A stretch of 38,562 bases of DNA from CAMEON01 sp045128275 (GTDB lineage Bacteria > Bacillota > Clostridia > Oscillospirales > CAG-272). Within the stretch, counting starts at the first letter, position 1, and each line of letters opens with the position of its first letter. The DNA is taken from NCBI GenBank assembly GCA_045128275.1, contig JBGVRH010000004.1, positions 1 to 38,562 of the forward strand, in the 5' to 3' direction. Under the pieces are notes generated by a model that did not search any database, had not been told where the DNA came from, and saw only the letters and a list, made by a program, of their open reading frames with translations. This document shows positions 15,597-23,293 of this stretch, one piece after another. The position numbers and the translations under genes were made by a program.

Positions 15597-16264
15597 TTGA
15601 TCACCGCCTTATAGCCCAATCCGTGGACGGTACGGATCTCAAAGGAATCGCAATCGGCCAGCTTGGCGCGGAGCTTGGTCATGTAGACGTCCACGGTGCG
15701 GGTGGAGGCCCGGGTGTCCACGTCCCAGAACTCGTCCATGAGCTGGGTGCGGGTGAAGGTCTTTTTCGGGTAGGACAGGAGCTTGTAGAGCAGGTCAAAC
15801 TCCCGGGCGGTCAGGGGGATCTCCTCCCCGTCCAGGGTAGCGGCGCGCTCGTCGGCGTCCATGATGAAGCCCCCCACCTCCAGGCGGTGGCTGGCCGCGA
15901 TCCCCGCGCGGCGGAGCAGGGCCCGGATCCGCAAGAGCATCTCGTCCAGATCCACGGGCTTGACCATGTAATCGTCGATACCGATGCAAAAGCCTCGCTG
16001 CTTGGAGGCGAAGTCATCGCGGGCGGTCATGAACAGGATGGGGATATCGGTATTGAGGGAGCGGACGGTCTTGGCGAATTCAAAACCATCAACACCGGGC
16101 ATCATGATGTCCGAGACGATGAGATCGAAGGTGGTCTTGTACATCTCGTCGTAGGCCTCCTCGGCCCCGAGACAGCCCACGGCCTCGTATCCGCTTTGGT
16201 TCAGAAAGAAACAGACCGACCGATTCAGCTCGCGGTCGTCCTCAACGACTAGGATCTTGATCAT
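15593..16264 (-). CDS. OmpR/PhoB family response regulator
   Basis: A 223-residue DNA-binding regulator. The receiver domain (1-115) has the acidic pocket Glu8-Asp9-Asp10, the phospho-acceptor Asp52 in VSDIMMPG, a conserved Thr in FMTA and the Lys in MVKPVD. The winged-helix output domain (about 130-223) ends with the typical RTVHGLGYK. AAAGGAG lies 7 bases before the ATG. It is the first gene of the four-gene operon that also holds the kinase and two membrane proteins. It is divergent from the Rnf operon across 300 bases of intergenic DNA, so it could regulate that operon, although no repeat operator was found to support this. Confidence 0.94.
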   Translation of the reverse strand: MIKILVVEDDRELNRSVCFFLNQSGYEAVGCLGAEEAYDEMYKTTFDLIVSDIMMPGVDGFEFAKTVRSLNTDIPILFMTARDDFASKQRGFCIGIDDYMVKPVDLDEMLLRIRALLRRAGIAASHRLEVGGFIMDADERAATLDGEEIPLTAREFDLLYKLLSYPKKTFTRTQLMDEFWDVDTRASTRTVDVYMTKLRAKLADCDSFEIRTVHGLGYKAVIK

Positions 16265-16304
16265 AGTTGTCTCCTTTCGGGGAAGATCTTCTCACTCTGT
16301 CCCT

Positions 16305-16310
16305 ATTATA
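16305..16310 (-). promoter_or_regulatory. -10 element for the two-component operon
   Basis: Minus-strand TATAAT preceded by TGG (extended -10). No good -35 is seen at 16-18 bases, so recognition would depend on the extended element. The predicted leader is about 35 bases long. Confidence 0.55.
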
Positions 16311-16352
16311 CCACACAAATGTTAAAGTTTTGTTTGCGCCGACCGTTTTTTC

Positions 16353-16390
16353 AAAAAAAATACAGGGCGGCCGTATCTCCGCGCCGTCCC
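16353..16390 (-). terminator. Possible minus-strand terminator in the divergent region
   Basis: GGGCGGC (16365-16371) can pair with GCCGTCCC (16383-16390) with one bulged base, and on the minus strand eight T follow (16353-16360). It lies upstream of the regulator promoter, where it could block transcripts coming antisense from the Rnf side. No gene clearly ends here, so the call is weak. Confidence 0.3.
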
Positions 16391-16495
16391 GCAGGTTGAC
16401 CCCGCCCCCGCTTTTGACCGTAAAAAACATAATCCTTGGCAGAAAAGTCACGCTATGGCAATATGCACAAATGTCTGGATTGTGTCCCTTTGATA

Positions 16496-16524
16496 TTGAC
16501 AAACGGGATATTCGGTGTTATAAT
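16496..16524 (+). promoter_or_regulatory. Consensus promoter of the rnf operon
   Basis: TTGACA (16496-16501), 17-base spacer, TATAAT (16519-16524) preceded by TGT: a perfect sigma-A promoter with an extended -10. The start site should be near 16531, leaving a leader of about 34 bases with an AAAGG ribosome site before rnfC. Such a strong promoter fits constitutive high expression of an energy-conserving complex. Confidence 0.9.
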
Positions 16525-16564
16525 TAAATGGTATGTAAACCAATACAGAAAGGTAGCAGATCAT

Positions 16565-17887
16565 ATGTCATTTTCTTTAAACGGCGTACGCGTTCCCCAC
16601 AGGAAGCACACCGCCTCATGCTCCGCCACCCCTATGACCGATATTCAGACCGTGACCATCCCCATGTCCATGCACATCGGCGCTCCCGCCAAGCCCTGCG
16701 TCAAGGTGGGGGATCTCGTGTCGGTGGGCACCCTCATCGCTGAGGCAGGCGGTTTCGTCTCGGCTCCCATCCATGCTTCGGTATCGGGTAAGGTCACCAA
16801 GATCGCTGATTGTCTTCTGTCCAGCGGTCAGACCGCTCCCGCCGTGGTCATTGAGTCCGACGGCCTCATGACCCCCGATCCCGCCCTGGCTCCCCCCACA
16901 GTGGACTCCCGCGAGTCCCTCCTGGAGGCCATCAAGCAGAGCGGCGTAGTGGGTCTGGGCGGCGCGGGCTTCCCCACCCACGTCAAGTTCGCCGTGGAGC
17001 CTGACCGCATCGAGTACCTCATCGTCAACGGTGCCGAGTGCGAGCCCTACATCACCTCGGATACCCGCACCATGCTGGATCGGGTGGACGATATGATGAC
17101 CGCCCTGCGCGCTATGGCCGCCCATTTTGGCATCAAGAACGTGGTCATCGGCATTGAGGCCAACAAGAAGGAGGCCATCACCTCCATGAGGATGATGGCG
17201 GCCGCGCTCCGAAACCACTGTACCGTCACGGTCAAGGTGCTTCCCTCGGTCTACCCCCAGGGCGGCGAGAAGGTTCTGGTCTACCACACCGTGGGACGTA
17301 CCGTTCCCATGGGCAAGCTCCCCATCGACGTGGGCTGCGTGGTGGTCAACTGCACCACTCTGGCCGCCATCGGTGAGTATCTGACCACGGGTATGCCCCT
17401 GGTGCAGAAATGTGTCACCGTGGACGGCGGCGCGGTCAAGGAGCCCAAGAACGTCATTGTCCCCATCGGTACTCCCCTGTCCGCCGTCTTTGACTTCTGC
17501 GGGGGACTCACCGAGGATCCCGACAAGGTGCTGTACGGCGGCCCCATGATGGGCATCACCGTCCCCGATCTCTCGGCCCCCGTCCTCAAGAACACCAATG
17601 CGGTTCTGGCGCTGACAAAGAAGGAGACCAAGCTTCCGAAGACCACCAACTGCATCCGTTGCGGTGCCTGTCTCAACACCTGCCCCTTCGGTCTCGCCCC
17701 CGCCGAGATCGCCCGCGCCTACGACAAGAAGGACGCCGTGGCTCTGGACGAGCTGAAGGTCAACGCCTGCATGGAGTGCGGCTGCTGTAGCTTCGTCTGC
17801 CCCGCCAACCGTCCCCTGGTCCAGACCAATAAGCTGGCGAAAGCATTCCTGAAAGAAGAAAAAGCAAAGGAGGAAGCCAAAGCATGA
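16565..17887 (+). CDS. rnfC: Electron transport complex subunit RnfC
   Basis: A 440-residue peripheral subunit of the Rnf ferredoxin:NAD+ oxidoreductase, the site of NAD(H) and FMN binding. Order of parts: N-terminal barrel-sandwich region, a glycine-rich GLGGAGFPTHVK motif that binds nucleotide, the GAECEPY segment that is a hallmark of RnfC and NuoF-like proteins, a SLBB-type domain, and two 4Fe-4S motifs near the C-terminus (CxxCxxCxxxCP starting at Cys363 and again near residue 402). The start at 16565 (MSFSLNGVRVPHRKHT) lies just after the consensus promoter and an AAAGG site; a longer frame would begin upstream of the promoter. Its stop overlaps the start of rnfD by four bases. Confidence 0.96.
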   Translation: MSFSLNGVRVPHRKHTASCSATPMTDIQTVTIPMSMHIGAPAKPCVKVGDLVSVGTLIAEAGGFVSAPIHASVSGKVTKIADCLLSSGQTAPAVVIESDGLMTPDPALAPPTVDSRESLLEAIKQSGVVGLGGAGFPTHVKFAVEPDRIEYLIVNGAECEPYITSDTRTMLDRVDDMMTALRAMAAHFGIKNVVIGIEANKKEAITSMRMMAAALRNHCTVTVKVLPSVYPQGGEKVLVYHTVGRTVPMGKLPIDVGCVVVNCTTLAAIGEYLTTGMPLVQKCVTVDGGAVKEPKNVIVPIGTPLSAVFDFCGGLTEDPDKVLYGGPMMGITVPDLSAPVLKNTNAVLALTKKETKLPKTTNCIRCGACLNTCPFGLAPAEIARAYDKKDAVALDELKVNACMECGCCSFVCPANRPLVQTNKLAKAFLKEEKAKEEAKA

Positions 17888-18810
17888 ATAGCCAACTGAA
17901 GCTCTCGGTCTCCCCTCATATCCACAGCGGACGCAGTACCCAGCGCATCATGCTGGACGTGCTGATCGCCCTGCTCCCCGCCGCCGTGGCGGGCGTGGTG
18001 ATCTTCGGGCTGACCTCCCTGATCGTCATCGCCTCTTGCGTCATCGGTTGTGTGGGCTTTGAGGCTCTGTTCTACCTCATCCGCAAGAAGCCCATCCCCG
18101 TGGGCGACCTCTCCGCCGCCGTCACGGGTCTGCTCCTGGCTCTGAACCTCCCCGCCAACACCCCCTGGTGGCAGTGCCTCATCGGCGCGCTCTTCGCCAT
18201 GGTGGTGGTTAAGGGTCTCTTCGGCGGCCTGGGCTACAACCCCGTCAACCCCGCCATCACCGCCCGCGTGTTCATGCTGGTGGCCTTTGCGACCCTGGCT
18301 CAGCCCGCCTTCCCCACCATCGTGGACACCGTCGCCTCCGCTACCCCCCTGGCCTCCGAGGAGGCTACCTCCCTTTCCGACCTGCTCCTGGGTCTCCACG
18401 GCGGTGCCATCGGTGAGACCTGCGCCGTGGCTCTCCTGCTGGGCGGCATCTACCTCCTTGTCCGCCGCGTCATCACCTGGCAGATCCCCGTTTCCTTCAT
18501 CGGTACGGTCTTCCTCTTCTCCCTCTGCATGGAGGGCTTCGACCCCATGGCGGCTCTCGCGGCTGTCCTGTCGGGCGGTCTGCTCATCGGTGCCATCTTC
18601 ATGGCCACCGACTACGTCACCTCCCCCGCCACTCCCTGGGGTAAGATCATCTTCGGTCTGGGCGCGGGCCTCATCACCTGCCTCATCCGCTACTTCGGCA
18701 TTTATCCCGAGGGCGTATCCTTCGCCATCCTCTTTATGAACATCATCACTCCCTTCATCAGCAAGTGGACCCGTCGCAGGGTCTTCGGAACAGGAGGTAC
18801 CCAGGCATGA
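17884..18810 (+). CDS. rnfD: Electron transport complex subunit RnfD
   Basis: A 308-residue integral membrane subunit of Rnf, related to NqrB, thought to take part in ion translocation. It begins with SPHIHSGRST, characteristic of RnfD, and has about nine to ten hydrophobic helices. Thr154 in ASATPLA sits where RnfD and NqrB carry covalently bound FMN (family motif S-G/A-A-T), so it should be a target of the ApbE encoded at 24345. The loop ATDYVTSPATPWG (about 241-253) is also conserved. It is coupled to rnfC and to rnfG by ATGA overlaps. Confidence 0.96.
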   Translation: MNSQLKLSVSPHIHSGRSTQRIMLDVLIALLPAAVAGVVIFGLTSLIVIASCVIGCVGFEALFYLIRKKPIPVGDLSAAVTGLLLALNLPANTPWWQCLIGALFAMVVVKGLFGGLGYNPVNPAITARVFMLVAFATLAQPAFPTIVDTVASATPLASEEATSLSDLLLGLHGGAIGETCAVALLLGGIYLLVRRVITWQIPVSFIGTVFLFSLCMEGFDPMAALAAVLSGGLLIGAIFMATDYVTSPATPWGKIIFGLGAGLITCLIRYFGIYPEGVSFAILFMNIITPFISKWTRRRVFGTGGTQA

Positions 18811-19964
18811 AAAAATCCGTCAAGAGTACCCTGGTTCTGGTGGTGATCTGCGCCGTGACCGCGATTCTGCTGGCGCTGACCAACGCCTTCACCGCCCCCA
18901 TCATCAAGGCCAACCAGGACAAGGCCGCCAACGAAGCACTCCTCCAGGTCATGCCGAATGGCCAGGGCTTTGAGAAGCTGGATCTCACATCCTACACCCT
19001 CCCCGCCACCGTCACCGATGCCTACAAGGAGCAGGGCGGCGGCTACGTCTTCCAGCTCAAGACCACGGGCTACGGAAGCGACTTCATCATCATGTGCGGT
19101 GTCAACCCCGACGGCACCATCAGCGGCACCGTCTGCCTGTCCTCCACCGAGACCCTGGGTCATGAGAAGACCTTCGGCGCGAACTTCACCGGCAAGGACG
19201 CTGCGGGCGTGGATGCCGTGGATACCATCTCGGGTGCCACCAAGACCACCCAGGCCTACAAGAACGCCATGAAGGATGCACTCAATGCTGCCATCATCCT
19301 GGGCGGCGGCTCGGTGGATCTCCGCGATCCCCAACAGATTCTGAACGACAACCTCTCGGCCGCTCTGCCCGCCGGTGAGGGTAAGTTCACCAAGCTCTTC
19401 ATCGCCGAGGTCATCGAGGGCATCGATGCCGTCTACACCGCCGACAACGGCAAGGGCTACGTGTTCGTCATCGGCGAGGAGTTCATCCCCGTGGACGAGA
19501 GCGGCAGCACCGACAACACCACCGTCAAGACCGCCTACGATATTCTGGTAGCTTCCACCACCGAGGATATCGACCTTGCCCCCTACGGCGAGGATCTCAA
19601 GCATATCACCTCCGCCAAGAAGACCGCCTCGGGCAACTTCATCCTCGAGGTCAGGGGCCCCGGATACGGCATCAAGGGCGGTGACGAGTACCATCCCGCC
19701 TCGGGCGAGTACATCATCGTCCGTGTCTCCATGACCCCCGAGGGTAGAATCATCGACACCTTCACCGTGTCCCAGGAGGAGTCCAAGGGCATCGGTGATG
19801 CCTGCGCCGACGAGAAGTTCTACGGTCAGTTCGACGGCAAGACCGAATCTGACTACAAGGATATCGACGCCATCGCGGGCGCGACCATGACCACCGACGG
19901 CTACCTGACCGCCATCGAGCGCGCCTTCGCCGCTCTGAACACCCTGAAAGGAGGAAGCAACTGA
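18807..19964 (+). CDS. rnfG: RnfG with two FMN-binding domains
   Basis: A 385-residue Rnf subunit with an N-terminal membrane anchor (about residues 7-28) and an extracytoplasmic body. Bacterial RnfG proteins usually have about 200 residues and one FMN-binding domain. Here two are visible: DTISGAT with Thr145 and DAIAGAT with Thr360, both matching the ApbE flavinylation motif. A region of about 100 residues separates the two. Start chosen at 18807 (MKKSVKSTL), with AGGAGG nearby and an ATGA overlap with rnfD, rather than at an ATG 42 bases upstream inside rnfD. The protein presumably carries two covalent flavins. Confidence 0.94.
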   Translation: MKKSVKSTLVLVVICAVTAILLALTNAFTAPIIKANQDKAANEALLQVMPNGQGFEKLDLTSYTLPATVTDAYKEQGGGYVFQLKTTGYGSDFIIMCGVNPDGTISGTVCLSSTETLGHEKTFGANFTGKDAAGVDAVDTISGATKTTQAYKNAMKDALNAAIILGGGSVDLRDPQQILNDNLSAALPAGEGKFTKLFIAEVIEGIDAVYTADNGKGYVFVIGEEFIPVDESGSTDNTTVKTAYDILVASTTEDIDLAPYGEDLKHITSAKKTASGNFILEVRGPGYGIKGGDEYHPASGEYIIVRVSMTPEGRIIDTFTVSQEESKGIGDACADEKFYGQFDGKTESDYKDIDAIAGATMTTDGYLTAIERAFAALNTLKGGSN

Positions 19965-20683
19965 TGAAAAAGAATAGCTGCTTGTCCGTCCTTTGGAAGG
20001 GCATCCTCAAGGAGAACCCCGTGTTCGTCCTCATCCTGGGTACCTGCCCCACCCTGGCCACCACCACCAACGTGGCGGGTGCCTTCGGCATGGGCATCGC
20101 CGCTCTGGCGGTGCTGGTCTGCTCCAATATCCTCATCTCCCTGCTCCGCAAGATCATCCCCGACAGCGTCCGCATCCCCTGCTATATCGTGGTCATCGCG
20201 GGCTTCGTCACCATCGTCCAGATGATCGTCCAGGCCTTCTTCCCCGAGCTTTACGATATGCTGGGCGTGTATCTCCCCCTGATCACCGTCAACTGCATCA
20301 TTCTCGGCCGCGCCGAGATGTTCGCGGGCAAGAACGCCGTGGGCAAGTCCGCCCTGGACGGCATCGGCATGGGCATCGGCTTCACCCTGGCTCTGGTGGC
20401 TATGGCTACCATCCGCGAGGTGCTGGGCAACGCCTCCTTCGCCGGTATCGCCATCCCCGCCCTGGAGCCCTACAAGATCGCTCTGCTGGTCAAGGCTCCC
20501 GGCGGTATGCTGGTCTACGGTATGCTCATCGCCCTGGTCTACGCCATCACCAGCGGCAAGGCTCCTCTGAAAAAGTCCTTCTCCTGCGCGGGCTGTCCCA
20601 ACGCCGCCCTCTGCCAGACCGGCAGCTGCGCCGAGGCTCCCGCCGCTACCTCTGAAGCCACCGAGAAAGGAGGCGCACAGTAA
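19964..20683 (+). CDS. rnfE: Electron transport complex subunit RnfE
   Basis: A 239-residue integral membrane protein with about six helices, homologous to NqrD, forming with RnfA the inverted pair that binds an Fe-S centre in the membrane. Typical segments are NPVFVLILGTCPTLA near the start, which contains a conserved cysteine, and YLPLITVNCIILGRAE. After the last helix the protein carries a cysteine-rich tail with Cys208-x2-Cys211-x5-Cys217-x4-Cys222, a possible extra metal or Fe-S site. The start and the preceding stop overlap by one base (TGATG), with AAAGGAGG before them. Confidence 0.95.
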   Translation: MKKNSCLSVLWKGILKENPVFVLILGTCPTLATTTNVAGAFGMGIAALAVLVCSNILISLLRKIIPDSVRIPCYIVVIAGFVTIVQMIVQAFFPELYDMLGVYLPLITVNCIILGRAEMFAGKNAVGKSALDGIGMGIGFTLALVAMATIREVLGNASFAGIAIPALEPYKIALLVKAPGGMLVYGMLIALVYAITSGKAPLKKSFSCAGCPNAALCQTGSCAEAPAATSEATEKGGAQ

Positions 20684-21282
20684 TGGAAATGTTCAAGTCC
20701 CTCATCGTCATCCTGCTCTCCTCGGTTCTGGTCAATAACTACGTTCTGGCCCGCTTCCTGGGCATCTGCCCCTTCCTGGGTGTCTCCAAGAAGCTGGATC
20801 AGGCTACGGGCATGGGCGTGGCAGTCACCGCCGTCATGCTCCTGGCCACCGCCGTAACCTGGCCCATCCAGTATTTCCTGCTGGACAAGGTGGGTCTGGG
20901 GTATATGCAGACCATCGTCTTCATTCTGGTCATCGCCTCCCTGGTGCAGATGCTGGAGCTGTTCCTCAAGAAGTTCTCTCCCTCCCTGCACAAGGGTCTG
21001 GGCGTGTATCTGCCCCTGATCACCACCAACTGCGCCGTGCTGGGCGTGGCCATCAACAACATCACCGACGGCTACAGCTTCCTTGAATCCATGGTCAGCT
21101 CCCTGGGCGTGGGCCTGGGCTTCCTCCTGGCTATGGTGCTGTTCTCGGGTCTGCGCTCCCGCATCGACGAGACCAACATCCCCCGCCCCTTCCGCGGGCT
21201 GGCCGTCACCCTCATCGCCGCCTCCTTCATCTCCCTGGCCTTCATGGGCTTCGCGGGGATCGTGGACGCGCTCTTCGCCTAA
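20683..21282 (+). CDS. rnfA: Electron transport complex subunit RnfA
   Basis: A 199-residue integral membrane protein with six helices, paired with RnfE in opposite topology. The conserved NNYVLARFLGICPFLGVS at the N-terminus and YLPLITTNCAVLGVA in the middle each contain the cysteine that binds the intramembrane Fe-S cluster of Rnf and Nqr. Length is normal (about 190-200). TAATG overlap with rnfE and a ribosome site AAAGGAGG inside the end of rnfE. No anomalies. Confidence 0.97.
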   Translation: MEMFKSLIVILLSSVLVNNYVLARFLGICPFLGVSKKLDQATGMGVAVTAVMLLATAVTWPIQYFLLDKVGLGYMQTIVFILVIASLVQMLELFLKKFSPSLHKGLGVYLPLITTNCAVLGVAINNITDGYSFLESMVSSLGVGLGFLLAMVLFSGLRSRIDETNIPRPFRGLAVTLIAASFISLAFMGFAGIVDALFA

Positions 21283-21297
21283 GGAGGTGCCGAGATT

Positions 21298-22155
21298 ATG
21301 GATTTCATGAACATTCTCGTCGCCTTTGGCGTGGTCGCGGGTGTCGCCCTGATTTTGGGTGTCCTGCTGGCCCTCATCTCCCACTTCTTCGCCGTCCCGG
21401 AGGACGAAAAGGTCAAGGCCGTCCGCGCCTGCCTCCCCGGCGTCAACTGCGGTGCCTGCGGCTACAAGGGTTGTGACGATTACGCCGCCGCCGTAGCCGA
21501 GGGAACCGCCGCCCCCAATCTCTGCGTTCCCGGTGCCGAGGCAACCGCCAAGGAGCTGGGAGAGATCCTGGGTATTGAGGTCGAGGCCCCCGAGGACGTA
21601 GTTGCCTACGTCCACTGCAACGGTAACTGCGAGGCCACCACCAAGAAGGCCGCCTACGAGGGCATCACCACCTGTAAGGCCGCCTCCATGCTCTACGGTG
21701 GCCCCGATGCCTGCCGCTTCGGCTGTCTGGGTCTGGGGGACTGCGCCAAGGCCTGCCCCGCCGACGCCATCTGCCTGAAGGACGGCATCGCCCACGTGGA
21801 CACCTCCCGCTGTCTGGGCTGCGGTCTTTGCACCACCATCTGCCCCAAGCACATCATCTCCATGATCCCCCAGGAGACTTCGGCCGCCGTTATGTGCAGC
21901 AACACCGAGAAGGGTGCCGATGCCCGCAAGGCCTGCAAGAACGCCTGCATCGGCTGTATGAAGTGTAAGAAGGTCTGCCCCCACGATGCCATCACCGTCA
22001 CGAATAATCTGGCGAAAATTGATTATGATAAGTGCGAGGGCTGCGGTCTTTGCGCCGAGGCCTGTCCCACGGGCTGTATGAAGCAGGTGGTCTTCCCCGA
22101 CATCCCCGAGGATATCCACCCCAACGAGCTCATCAATCAGGATTTCGTCGAGTAA
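21298..22155 (+). CDS. rnfB: Electron transport complex subunit RnfB
   Basis: A 285-residue ferredoxin-accepting subunit. An N-terminal membrane helix (about residues 6-27) is followed by the 4Fe-4S domain with CxxCGxxxC (GVNCGACGYKGC) and a downstream cysteine, then several ferredoxin-type CxxCxxCxxxCP motifs in the second half (for example CLGCGLCTTICP, CIGCMKCKKVCP and CEGCGLCAEACP). It takes electrons from reduced ferredoxin and passes them to the membrane part. AAGGAGG lies nine bases before the ATG. It is the last core rnf gene, and a NusG-II gene starts four bases after its stop. Confidence 0.96.
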   Translation: MDFMNILVAFGVVAGVALILGVLLALISHFFAVPEDEKVKAVRACLPGVNCGACGYKGCDDYAAAVAEGTAAPNLCVPGAEATAKELGEILGIEVEAPEDVVAYVHCNGNCEATTKKAAYEGITTCKAASMLYGGPDACRFGCLGLGDCAKACPADAICLKDGIAHVDTSRCLGCGLCTTICPKHIISMIPQETSAAVMCSNTEKGADARKACKNACIGCMKCKKVCPHDAITVTNNLAKIDYDKCEGCGLCAEACPTGCMKQVVFPDIPEDIHPNELINQDFVE

Positions 22156-22159
22156 TTCT

Positions 22160-22579
22160 ATGAATCAAACCAACCCAATCACCAAGCCCACCGCCCACGG
22201 CGGTGGGCATAAGTTCAGAAACGATCTGATCTTCATCGTCGCCATCCTGGCTCTCGTGGCCATGGGCGCGGCCGCCCTGCTCCTGTTGCGGGGTCAAGGA
22301 AGCACCGTCCGCGTGGAGGTGGACGGTACCGTCATAGGCACCTACCCCCTGTCGGTAGACCGCGAGGTGGAGATCGTCACGGGGGAGAATGGGGAGGAGC
22401 GCAATCTCCTCGTCATCAAGGACGGCAAGGCCACCGTCTCCACCGCCACCTGCCCCGACGGCATCTGCGCCGCCCACAAGCCCATCTCCCGCGAGGGGGA
22501 GAGCATTGTTTGCTTGCCCCATAAGGTGGTCATTACGGTCATCGGCGGGAGCGGGGAGGAGCCGGATATCATCGCGTAA
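22160..22579 (+). CDS. NusG domain II-containing membrane protein
   Basis: A 139-residue protein with a cytoplasmic N-terminal stretch, one membrane helix (about 23-44) and an extracytoplasmic NusG-II domain (beta-strands; VEVDGTVIGTYPL). A CPDGIC pair and a third Cys in CLPHKVVITV are typical of this family. Proteins of this kind commonly sit beside rnf, apbE and Gx-transporter genes in Clostridia. Their role is not established; a part in cofactor delivery or assembly of flavinylated complexes is an inference from neighbourhood. The ribosome site is poor, so translation is probably coupled to rnfB four bases upstream. Confidence 0.85.
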   Translation: MNQTNPITKPTAHGGGHKFRNDLIFIVAILALVAMGAAALLLLRGQGSTVRVEVDGTVIGTYPLSVDREVEIVTGENGEERNLLVIKDGKATVSTATCPDGICAAHKPISREGESIVCLPHKVVITVIGGSGEEPDIIA

Positions 22580-22676
22580 TCATGAATTGCGAATCAAAAA
22601 CGAATCTCGCTATCCTTCGTTCTTGATTTTGCATTTTGCATTTTGCATTTTGCATTTCCCCGAAAGGAGGCCCGTC
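22580..22676 (+). repeat. Hairpin plus 7-bp tandem repeat between NusG-II and Gx genes
   Basis: An imperfect 13-bp inverted repeat (AATCAAAAACGAA at 22592-22604 with 22616-22628, one mismatch) is followed directly by four exact copies of TTTTGCA (22627-22654). The Gx ribosome site AAAGGAGG follows at about 22663. The AT-rich block stands out in an otherwise GC-rich operon. There is no U-tract directly after the stem, so it is not a plain terminator. Confidence 0.7.
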
Positions 22677-23171
22677 ATGAAGCATCCCGCCAAAAAGATC
22701 GCCCTTCTGGGCCTCTGCACCGCCATTGCCATGGTGCTGGCCTGGGTGGAGAGTCAACTCCCGCCCCTGACCACCGCCGTCCCCGGTATCAAGCTGGGAC
22801 TCCCCAACATCGCCATCATCTTCATCCTCTATCGCTTTAGCTGGAAGGAGGCCGCCGCCGTCTCCTTTGTCCGCATCGTAGCCGTGTCCCTCATCTTCAA
22901 TCCCGCTACCCTGCCCTACAGCCTGGCGGGGGGATTTCTGAGTCTTCTGGGCATGGCCCTTCTCAAAAAGACCGATCTGCTCTCCACCACGGGTGTCAGC
23001 GTGGCGGGGGGTGTCCTTCATAACGTGGGGCAGATCCTCATGGCCATGCTGATTCTGAGCACGGCAGGGCTGAGCTACTACATGATCGTACTGGCCGTAA
23101 CGGGTGTCGTGTCGGGAATTTTTGTGGGTCTTTGCGGTAGTTTCGCAGTCAAGCGTGTGCGGTTTCGGTGA
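22677..23171 (+). CDS. Gx transporter family protein
   Basis: A 164-residue integral membrane protein with about five helices. It belongs to the family once called heptaprenyl diphosphate synthase component I, now Gx transporter family, related to S-component-like small transporters. The PGIKLGLPNIAIIFILY motif after the first helix is diagnostic, and GGVLHNVGQILMA is also conserved. AAAGGAGG lies six bases before the ATG. The older enzymatic name is probably wrong for a stand-alone membrane protein. Next to rnf and apbE it could carry a flavin, quinone or cofactor precursor, but this is an inference. Confidence 0.85.
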   Translation: MKHPAKKIALLGLCTAIAMVLAWVESQLPPLTTAVPGIKLGLPNIAIIFILYRFSWKEAAAVSFVRIVAVSLIFNPATLPYSLAGGFLSLLGMALLKKTDLLSTTGVSVAGGVLHNVGQILMAMLILSTAGLSYYMIVLAVTGVVSGIFVGLCGSFAVKRVRFR

Positions 23172-23196
23172 TTCCTACAAAATGTATGGAATCACC
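23167..23196 (+). other. 3' hairpin overlapping the end of the Gx gene
   Basis: GGTGATTCC (23167-23175) pairs with GGAATCACC (23188-23196), and the inside pairs further (TACA with TGTA around an AAA loop) with one bulge, a 13-bp stem. It covers the stop codon. There is no U-tract, so it may stabilise the 3' end rather than terminate transcription. Confidence 0.5.
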
Positions 23197-23216
23197 CGAA
23201 AAGACATAAAAAAGCA

Positions 23217-23245
23217 TTGACAAACGCAGGTAGATATGATACAAT
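23217..23245 (+). promoter_or_regulatory. Strong promoter of the tandem-domain lipoprotein gene
   Basis: TTGACA (23217-23222), 17-base spacer, TACAAT (23240-23245) preceded by TGA (extended -10). It implies a leader of about 42 bases with AAGGAGA before the start at 23294. Confidence 0.85.
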
Positions 23246-23293
23246 CTATCCGTATGCGAATACGAAAAAATCATAAAAACAAGGAGAATACTC

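Noticed and set aside
16440..16505. Rex-type operator (TTGTG...CACAA) before rnfC
   Set aside because: Only scattered partial half-sites (CACAAATG, ATTGTG, ATTGACAA) with wrong spacing; no convincing palindrome.
16436..16564. Earlier start codon for rnfC
   Set aside because: It would be upstream of the consensus promoter, so it could not be on the transcript.
18765..18806. Earlier start codon for rnfG
   Set aside because: It lies within rnfD; the ATG at 18807 has AGGAGG, the ATGA overlap and a proper membrane anchor at the N-terminus.
20539..22119. Long minus-strand open frame across rnfA and rnfB
   Set aside because: Repetitive Gly/Asp/His translation antisense to two clearly identified genes; a compositional shadow.
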